The position numbers and the translations under genes are program-made. DNA of 64,000 nucleotides from Epiperipatus broadwayi (taxonomy: Eukaryota; Onychophora; Udeonychophora; Euonychophora; Peripatidae): positions 9,197,100-9,261,099 of the forward strand of contig JAQFVV010000022.1 of NCBI GenBank assembly GCA_028023455.1, read 5' to 3'. The notes under the pieces are model-generated. The model was not told the DNA's origin and did no database searches. It worked only from the letters and a program-made list of their open reading frames with translations. How positions within the stretch are numbered: the stretch's first letter is position 1; each line of letters begins with the position of its first letter. This document shows positions 57,827 through 64,000 of this stretch, one piece after another.

Positions 57827-58335
57827 ATTCTCAGATATTGATGTATTAAGAATGGAATGGTTTTTTTTTTTCCTTTATTTCCTTTTTCCTTTTGATTAGA
57901 TTCCGGATTATTCCTATTATGACCTGATTTATTGAGATTGACCGATTTACAATCATTATCCTGACAGTTATGCTCATCGGGAGTCTCGTAATTGATATAT
58001 AGTGTTGGCATAATTACATTGGTCTTTATTACGTTAGTCCCAGAGCACAAAATATTGGCATTATCGGAATTGAGATTTATATTTATTTCAACTCTGTCCT
58101 CTATTGTGAGTTCATTACTATTAATGGGGGTTGCCTCATCAGATAGAACTTTAGTTTTATTTTGTTTTGAAATATTAGGTGCTGTTTCATAATTGCTCTC
58201 ACTGTTTTCAATTATTTCTATGATATGTTGTGTGTCTCCGCTATCGCTATTACATTTATTAAGAGCCTTAGACTTAAGCTTTACGTTCGAATTTTTATTC
58301 GCACTGTTAATTCTATTGCTTCTACATTTTGTCAC
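57808..58335 (-). CDS. LINE ORF1, N-terminal segment b
   Basis: 175 codons opening at GTG 58,335 within a frame that extends upstream to a TAG near 58,385 (reading CFDITGAAVE before VTKCRSN). Lys/Asn/Ser-rich, no domain. The last residues (TIPFLIHQYL) lie beyond the A-run and are out of frame. Part of the broken ORF1. Confidence 0.6.
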   Translation of the reverse strand: MTKCRSNRINSANKNSNVKLKSKALNKCNSDSGDTQHIIEIIENSESNYETAPNISKQNKTKVLSDEATPINSNELTIEDRVEININLNSDNANILCSGTNVIKTNVIMPTLYINYETPDEHNCQDNDCKSVNLNKSGHNRNNPESNQKEKGNKGKKKTIPFLIHQYLRICQLYT

Positions 58336-58445
58336 TTCGACTGCAGCGCCAGTTATATCAAAGCATGGCGAGCAGAAAATCTAAAGTGATGCAGTCATTA
58401 ATCATTTCATTTGACTTTCCGGTGTCCATTTCTAGAGGTTTTTTA

Positions 58446-59351
58446 TCAGTGTGTTTTTTTTTTATCAATACCATTATTATTAATTTTGTAGCAGGTTTTT
58501 TTATTAGATTTTTTAAATAATCTAAGCGACTGTTGTTTCTTCTTATTATGATTCATTTTTTTATATTTGGTAAATGCATTGGAGCTGCTGGCTGTATCAT
58601 CGCTGACTTTCGCCGGAACATTAGTCGTGATAGGAACTAATTTATCTGTAAATAAATCTTTGATTTCTTTAATTTTGGGGGAGTTTGAACAATTGTAACT
58701 TTTAATTAATTTCAGACATTTGTTATAGTTAGTCTTAATATTACATGAGCTTCTCATGGAATGTATATAGAGACTATTTGTTTGCTCTTCTGCAACAGGC
58801 CCTGTTTTACCGCAATCAAAGTGCTCAGCATTTTGTGCAGAGCCTAGGTTCATGTTATAGTGCGGGCTTGTGGTTATGTTCATATTTACGTTATCTTGCA
58901 ACTCGTTATGTTTATTTATTTTTCCTAAATTAGTTATATTAGACATATTCAAGGATTGTCCAAAAGACATATTTTGATGTTGATTCAATGGATTTGGTGC
59001 TTCAGTAAGATTGCTACAGCTGGCTGTTTGTATTTCTGCATTAGGCGAACTTCCAATGAAGTCTCCGTTGCTAATGTCTACCATTAGACCTTCGATAACG
59101 TCTTCAAGAGGTTTTTTCTGTACGACATATTTTATAGTTTTTTTTTTTTTTTTTTTATGAAAAAGAAACGGATCCTTTTTTTTGGATCTTGTTAGAATAC
59201 TCCAAGAACCTTTGTTAGATTTATTTTGTATTTTAATTTTCCCATAACTAGAATGATTTTGCTTTGTAGTTTGGTCTATGTTAGCCGCGTTTATGCACGG
59301 ACCAAATTTTACATTATAATTCGGATTGTGAGTAACCGAACTCACATCCAT
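58446..59351 (-). CDS. LINE ORF1, N-terminal segment a
   Basis: 301 codons from ATG 59,351, the first ATG after the 150-bp leader and the most likely ORF1 start. Asn/Ser/Lys-rich and disordered; no domain. A Lys run (KKKKKK near residue 70) comes from an 18-base A run at 59,140-59,157, a likely polymerase-slippage site. It ends shortly after the A-run at 58,457-58,466; in another frame the sequence continues TDKKPLEMDTGKSNEMIND. The long N-terminal extension makes ORF1 about 1,300 codons, larger than usual for this class. Confidence 0.65.
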   Translation of the reverse strand: MDVSSVTHNPNYNVKFGPCINAANIDQTTKQNHSSYGKIKIQNKSNKGSWSILTRSKKKDPFLFHKKKKKKTIKYVVQKKPLEDVIEGLMVDISNGDFIGSSPNAEIQTASCSNLTEAPNPLNQHQNMSFGQSLNMSNITNLGKINKHNELQDNVNMNITTSPHYNMNLGSAQNAEHFDCGKTGPVAEEQTNSLYIHSMRSSCNIKTNYNKCLKLIKSYNCSNSPKIKEIKDLFTDKLVPITTNVPAKVSDDTASSSNAFTKYKKMNHNKKKQQSLRLFKKSNKKTCYKINNNGIDKKKTH

Positions 59352-59501
59352 TTAGATAAAATATAAGAACCACTTACCTTAAACGATTTCAAGGCCTTTT
59401 TTCCGATGATTATAAATTTAGGGAATCTTTAATAAAAAAAACTTTTGGGAGCTCAGGAAGGTGCTTCCTACTCAGACTTTCACTATGATGCAGAAGCATC
59501 C

Positions 59502-59508
59502 GTTTTAT
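59502..59508. repeat. Target-site duplication, LINE 5' side
   Basis: GTTTTAT, matching 51,791-51,797. Confidence 0.8.
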
Positions 59509-60010
59509 TAACTGAATCAAATGCCTTGACCAAATTAATAAAAACAATATTTAAATCATTCCTTTAATCCCAACACTTTTCTTGCATTAGCCTGCAACAA
59601 AAATCATAACTATGGTGCTTCTTGATTCCTAAAACCACATTGAGACTCTGGTAACCATTTATAAATAACTGGAAGCAATCCATTCTACAAAATTTTTGAA
59701 AGTAGTGGATAATAATGAATTATATTCCATTATAATTATCATAATCTTGCCTATTCCTTTTGTTTTTAAAAATTGGAATAATTAAAGCATCCTTAAGATG
59801 GGTCCAGATATTCCTAAAAAAATTCCAATATTTTAGAAGCTAACACATTACCACTATATTTTAAAACTTCTTCAGACATTTCATCAGGATCACAGCCTTT
59901 CCATTTTTAAGATTACAAAGAGCTGTTTTGATTTCATTAAGCTGGATATATTCATTCATATGTACATGAATAAATAAAATGGATATATCATTAAAACCAT
60001 CACGTCAATT
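59509..60010 (-). pseudogene. Host LINE, 5' part of RT gene (interrupted)
   Basis: The minus strand reads NEYIQLNEIKTALCNLKNGKA, then WTHLKDALIIPIFKNK, NYNGI, VVLGIKKHHSYDFCCRLMQE and NDLNIVFINLVKAFDSVNK. This is the fingers-to-motif-A part of a common animal LINE RT. Motif A (FINLVKAFDSVN) has Asn in place of the first catalytic Asp. The frame stops at the insertion and resumes at 51,790 with TG, then W and LKLIGCP. No endonuclease is visible upstream of about 60,010. Confidence 0.82.
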
Positions 60011-60241
60011 TGTTTATCTTTATTCAAAAATCTATCTGTATTTACATATTTATATATAGAATTGTGATATTAACTCTTGTAATCTGATGATGTGGATGAA
60101 TTCATTTATATTTATCTAATGAAATGATGACTTGAATTGCAAAATTAGATTTTTAATCTTCAAGAAAGAATAAAATATCTAATACATAATGACATAATAA
60201 TTGTAGAGATGGTGTTCAGTCAAGAAAATATTTTTTTATTA

Positions 60242-60340
60242 GTTTTTTTTTATATGTCAAATGCATTGACCGGGACGTGAACCCTGAACCCCGGACCAGC
60301 TGCTTGGAAAGCAGCTATCACTAGGCCACCAATGCTTGAC
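60242..60340 (-). mobile_element. tRNA-derived SINE copy
   Basis: On the minus strand GCATTGG pairs with the end of the body (TCAATGC); an anticodon-like stem GCTGC/GCAGC encloses TTTCCAA; B box GGGTTCACGTCC; tail TTTGACATAT then A-run. T-rich flanks of the type TATTTTTTATTAG on both sides look like target duplications shared with the next copy. Confidence 0.8.
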
Positions 60341-60352
60341 TATTTTTTATTA

Positions 60353-60466
60353 GTTTTTTTTTTTTCATATGTCATAGCATCGGCCGGGAGGCGAACCCAC
60401 AACCGTCTGCAGCCAACTACTTGCTTGCAATGCAGCTGCGATGACCTCTCGGCTAACAACGCTTGA
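60353..60466 (-). mobile_element. tRNA-derived SINE copy, adjacent to the previous one
   Basis: Same family and orientation as the previous copy, 13 bp away. A-box region GTTAGCCGAGAGG, B box GGGTTCGCCTCC, tail CTATGACATATG then A-run. Confidence 0.8.
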
Positions 60467-60943
60467 CTTATTTTTTATTAATTGATGAGTAAAAGAATAT
60501 CAAGTAGCAATATGATACATGTAGAAAAATAAACAAATGAATAACTTGTGTGAAAAAAAACCTCTGACAGTAATTTTTAAAAGCAAAAAAGTTGTGCTTT
60601 TTCTTTTACATTAAAAATTAAATTAAAAAAAGAAATTGACAGAATGTATTTACAGTTTTAATGTTTGGACAATATTAAAACCACTATTTAATGTAACGTG
60701 ATATACCCAACCATATATAACACTTTTCTATGAAAAAAATTAATTTATTTCTAATTATAGGAGTATGTATTCACAACATCTGTAAATGTATATTAAAAAA
60801 TTAATTTCTTAAAAAAACAATTAATTCGACGTGGAGATGTTTTCGGAACACATTTTGGTTTTTATAAAAAAAATTAAATTGTTAAAAAAATCATATCAGT
60901 TTATCAATTACTTATTCTCAACTTTTAACATAAAACCAAAATA
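60467..60943. other. Unassigned A/T-rich DNA
   Basis: No gene or repeat recognised. Confidence 0.45.
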
Positions 60944-61089
60944 AGAGTCATAGATCACATGACCCGATCTCTTAAGCTTGTAAGTTATAAACAATGAGGA
61001 TTGCCAATTCCTCTACAAGCTTTGTGACAAATGCTTAGCCAAAGCCAGCACTTGAAATATCTCTGTCAGGAACCCCTCCCCAAACCCCT

Positions 61090-61119
61090 GACCATGGTTT
61101 CATGTTTGGCACTCCTCAG
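61090..61119 (-). ncRNA. Hammerhead ribozyme core, array unit 1
   Basis: On the minus strand CTGAGGA (fits CTGANGA exactly), stem II GTG/CAT with loop CCAAA, GAAA, palindrome ACCATGGT, then C (GTC triplet). Stem I ACCTCT/AGGGGT is 6 bp with one G-T pair. All catalytic positions are conserved; stem II is somewhat weakened. Confidence 0.7.
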
Positions 61120-61510
61120 AGAGGTGTCAAGGTAGGTTCAGACACTAGATCTAAAAATACCAACTCAAAGCCAAGCACTTATCTAAAAGTTATCTATTGA
61201 GTGGAAAATATGAAATTTTCAGACATCTACATGTCTTCAAACCCAGCTATCCAACTCAAATAGCTATATGGGGCTGATAGATCTTCAGCCATACTATATA
61301 TTAGTAGTCTTAGCAATATAAAATTGCATAAGACTTATGGCAGAGACTATAAATAGTCAAAATAAGAATCATAGATCACATGACCCTATCTCTTAAGCTT
61401 GTAAGTTATAAACAACGAGGATTGTCAATTCCTGTACAAGCTTTGTGACAAATGCTTAGCCAGAGCCAGCACTTAAAATATCTCTGTCAGGAACCCCTCC
61501 CCAAAGCCCT

Positions 61511-61541
61511 GACCATAGTTTCGTGCTTTGGCACTCCTCAG
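61511..61541 (-). ncRNA. Hammerhead ribozyme core, array unit 2
   Basis: CTGAGGA, stem II GTGC/GCAC (perfect 4 bp) with loop CAAA, GAAA, then ACTATGGT and C (GTC triplet). Stem I has CTCT/AGGG next to the core. Both boxes, stem II and the cleavage triplet are intact, making this the strongest candidate for an active ribozyme. Confidence 0.75.
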
Positions 61542-61735
61542 AGAGGTGTCAGGGTAGGTTCAGACACTAGATCTAAAAATACCAACCCAAAGCACTAGAT
61601 CTAAAAATACCAACCTAAAGCTTGGCTTTGGGTTGGTATTTTTAGATCTAGTGTCTGAACCTATGCTGACACTTCTCTGAGGAGTGCCAAAGCACCAGAG
61701 ATATTTTAAGTGATAAAACCAAAATGTTCAAAATT

Positions 61736-62149
61736 TTAATCTAAATATTTATCTTCCAAATGTAAACAGAAAACAAAAATTTTATGTAGAAATCATTGTC
61801 ACAGTGTATCATTTTTTGAAAAAAGCACTAACTTTTACTATTTAGTAAGGCAAAATTTTAGATAAATAATGATTTTAAAATATATCTTTCATTTAATTAT
61901 TTTTTTAAAAGCAAAAAAGTATTTATTAATGCAATCAAATTAAACTTTTATGTACTTCTCATTTTACAGTCTCTACTGATATATAAAATGCTATCTGTAT
62001 TCGAATTTCTGTTACTTATTAATACATTTATTTATTATCAACTAAATATAAATAATGAATGGTAAATTTTTATTTTATTTTTATTAAATTAATTTTTTAA
62101 GAATTATTAACTAGTAGTTAGTTATATTAGTATTTTTTTTATTTATTAA
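61736..62149. other. Unassigned A/T-rich DNA
   Basis: Nothing recognised. Confidence 0.45.
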
Positions 62150-62204
62150 AACAGGCAAAACTCTCCATACTATAGTGCCACTCAGTGACAGCCAGAGTAA
62201 TCAA
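62150..62204. mobile_element. Fragment of family A arm
   Basis: AACAGGCAAAACTCTCCATA then TAGTGCCACTCAGTGACAG and CAGAGTAATCAAT, the outer 55 bp of the left arm seen at 13.4 and 48.7 kb. The rest is missing. Confidence 0.75.
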
Positions 62205-62833
62205 TTAAATACTTTCTATTTTCCAATATATTTCCAGATTTGTATTTGAATGACTTTGTTATTTTTTGAAAATGGTCTGAATCCAAACCCAAATTTGAAC
62301 CCAGATTTTTCAGATTAATGGTAGTTTACTTAATGTATGATAAAGTAAAGGATTGTATTAGATTTGTAACATATATTTACAATGATGTCATTGAAATATT
62401 TTGGTTCTTATACGGTTTGTTTGACTTTATCATGTAACAACCTTCATTGTAATTTTGAATAGAGATATTAGATGGACATAAGGTGAAACATAGCTATATG
62501 GATAGATATCAAATTTGTTATTATATTTTAAGAATTTTTCATCCATTTTTTTTTTTGTATAGGCATTACAATTTATTTAATTTAAACATAGCTTTTTCAA
62601 TTGTTGTTTTATGACAATGGATTGTAAATTTAATGCTAATCATTTTGAATAATTCAAATGCTATGACATAGAAATTTACATTTTTGAGTAATAATTAAAT
62701 TAAGAAAAAGATTATGCATATAATGAATCATTTTACTTGACCATAATGCCCAATTCCCAGAGAAGAAACTAAAAAGGCTGCTTTTAGACGAATTTCAGTT
62801 TTCAAGCAGTATGTTTGTGTAAATTCTTCTTTA

Positions 62834-62941
62834 CTTTTTTTTTCTCATGTGTCATAGCATCAGCCGGGAAGCAAACCCGCTAACCTGGGACAACTGCTTG
62901 TAAAGCAACTGTCGCTGACCTCTCGACCACTGATGCTTGAC
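62834..62941 (-). mobile_element. tRNA-derived SINE with 12-bp target duplication
   Basis: Flanked by perfect AATTCTTCTTTA repeats (62,822-62,833 and 62,942-62,953), proof of target-primed insertion. The minus strand carries GCATCAGTGGTCGAGAGG (A-box region), stem GTTGC/GCAGT around TTTACAA, B box GGGTTTGCTTCC, then GATGCTATGACACATGAG and an A-run. Confidence 0.88.
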
Positions 62942-62953
62942 AATTCTTCTTTA

Positions 62954-64000
62954 ATTAATAATTGAAAATAGAGAAAGTATTATTTTAAAAAAGTAAAACT
63001 TTGTTATCCTAAGTGTCACTATAAAATCAAAACATTTATGCCAATCCATGATTTATTCTTAGTTCTTGATAACCAAAGGTTTATTAGTTTACACACTCAT
63101 AATTATATCTATTTGTTGAACTCTGAAAAGTGAATAAAACTGATTTATTTATTTGTTGTTCTTTTTAAAACCTAATATCTTGTTGATGACATCTTGCTTT
63201 TTTAACTAGTCAAACAGGTATTATATATATTAAAAAGAAGAAAGGCTAGGTGCACATTTGATTACTATTATTTGCCATATGTAAACCTCACCTTTTACAG
63301 TAACACCCACTAATAGAGTAAGAAGTAACATGCGCCTTATTTAAATAATTCTAATCGCTGTTAATGCGTGCATTAGAGTCAAGATTAGAAAGGCGTCATA
63401 ATTAAGCTTTTTTTGTTTGTTTTCGGGGGGGGGGGGGGCAGGTGTCAGATATATGTAATAAGTAACTTTTTTTTATATAATTACAAAAAAACAAATCAAG
63501 AGAAATTTTAATGCACCAAAATAGAAAAATATTAAAGATTACTAATATATCAAGTGCTAGCTGGGTTTCTGAAAAAATATCTTAAACCTGATTGAAATCT
63601 GAAATTTTTCGGATTCCCAACTTAGATTATTAAATGCCAAGATATGAGAGTGTAGCAGGAAAATGTACTACTTATTCAAAATTAATATTTATAACCATTT
63701 AGATAAAACAACTTATTTTAAATGGCTCGTAATAAACAAAAAAAGATCATGTAGAATAGTGGAAGAGAAAGCAGTATTTATTAGGCGTGCCTAGTGGCTA
63801 GGATTTGAATTGATTCATGCTTTTTGTTTTACCCTATAGATAAGAATAGCTAGATATTTATAATATTTGATGAATATATTAAGTGGTCTGAGCTAGCTGC
63901 CTGAAAGAAAATTCTTAAAACTATTAAAAATAATTTGTTTACTTGACTCTTATTTAAACCCAGATCATATGCATCGCAGATAAATACATTACTATTGAAC
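62954..64000. other. Unassigned A/T-rich DNA
   Basis: Contains a 14-base G run at 63,425-63,438. No gene or complete element recognised. Confidence 0.45.

Larger units (their letters stand above)
55357..59351 (-). pseudogene. LINE ORF1 as a whole, broken into five frames
   Basis: Five consecutive segments in the same orientation join with small indels at about 58,460, 58,375, 57,865, 56,795 and 55,860. Three of these are at A-runs. Together they read as one disordered N-terminal region, an RRM-like domain, zinc knuckles and a Ser/Pro-rich tail. It could instead be two ORFs (an extra one 5' of ORF1); the continuous low-complexity character does not decide this. Confidence 0.65.
51798..59501 (-). 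mobile_element. L1/Tx1-like LINE, 7.7 kb, apparently full length
   Basis: The 5' end at 59,501 (GGATGCTTCTGC on the minus strand) is followed by a 150-bp leader, ORF1 (59,351-55,357), ORF2 (55,364-52,087) and a 290-bp 3' region with AATAAA near its end (51,798). It is flanked by GTTTTAT duplications and inserted in the RT gene of another LINE. ORF2 order is endonuclease, RT, Cys-His knuckle. The thumb-region pattern (LSLQGKIALINMKI, then LLWRGW) is L1/Tx1-like. It is inactivated by A-run indels in ORF1, two in-frame TGA codons and a 20-bp duplication in ORF2. Confidence 0.88.
60944..61735 (-). mobile_element. Tandem hammerhead repeat, 421-bp period (family C)
   Basis: TCATAGATCACATGACC recurs at 60,948 and 61,369. 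The whole stretch through the hammerhead core recurs too, with cores at 61,090 and 61,511 on the minus strand. The unit between the cores is colinear with the 411-bp unit at 35.7-36.4 kb: TCATGTGATCTAT, then ATATGG, GAAGACATGTAGATGTCTGA and AACTTTTAGATAAGTGCTT. After the second unit, 61,615-61,735 is an inverted partial unit with a truncated core (CTGAGGAGTGCC). This is the best-preserved array of the window. Confidence 0.8.

Noticed and set aside
55685-58933. Plus-strand frames opposite LINE ORF1
   Set aside because: Shadows of the minus-strand ORF1 segments, which have CCHC knuckles and continuity across frames.

Overview
This is a non-coding-looking, strongly A+T-rich, CpG-poor stretch of an animal genome. 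It contains no convincing host gene. It is packed with eukaryotic mobile elements: non-LTR retrotransposons (LINEs), a Penelope-like element (PLE), tRNA-derived SINEs, MITEs and long microsatellites. The mix (PLE with GIY-YIG endonuclease, L1/Tx1-like LINE, RTE-like 3' ends, short tRNA SINEs) fits an invertebrate metazoan; I cannot name the phylum from the sequence alone.

Layout. 1-29 kb: mostly unassigned A/T-rich DNA carrying MITE-like palindromes (3.8, 7.1-8.6, 11.9-12.4, 13.4, 14.6, 15.5, 23.8 kb), decayed LINE 3' ends (10.9, 16.1-17.1 kb), one unassigned 183-codon reading frame (18 kb), an (ATT)n tract (27.9-28.1 kb) and an (ATCT)n tract (29.0-29.2 kb). 29.7-34.0 kb: a PLE made of a 1.5-kb truncated copy in inverse orientation followed by a nearly intact forward copy flanked by pseudo-LTRs. 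35.7-46 kb: tandem hammerhead repeats, a decayed antisense LINE, an hAT-type MITE, direct repeats and a 0.74-kb palindrome built from another PLE's endonuclease end. 47-50 kb: SINE, palindromic hammerhead repeat, MITE. 50.6-60 kb: a 7.7-kb L1/Tx1-like LINE, apparently full length, inserted into the RT gene of a different LINE; removing it rejoins the host LINE in frame. 60-63 kb: three SINEs and a second clear tandem hammerhead repeat.

Main observation. Hammerhead-ribozyme-like cores (CTGANGA box, short stem II, GAAA box, usually a GTC cleavage triplet) recur at more than a dozen places. In three regions they lie head-to-tail with periods of about 400, 411 and 421 bp, in units sharing an internal TCATGTGAT-type box. 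That is the organisation of retrozymes, non-autonomous retroelements that spread through self-cleaved circular RNA. Related cores sit in the PLE pseudo-LTRs, at the axis of several palindromes and inside a tRNA-bearing MITE. The PLE family in the same window encodes the kind of RT-endonuclease that is a plausible driver, which is inference.

None of the protein-coding elements is intact. The PLE gene has a one-base deletion that its own inverted copy lacks; the large LINE has indels mostly at A-runs, a 20-bp tandem duplication in RT, and two in-frame TGA codons.
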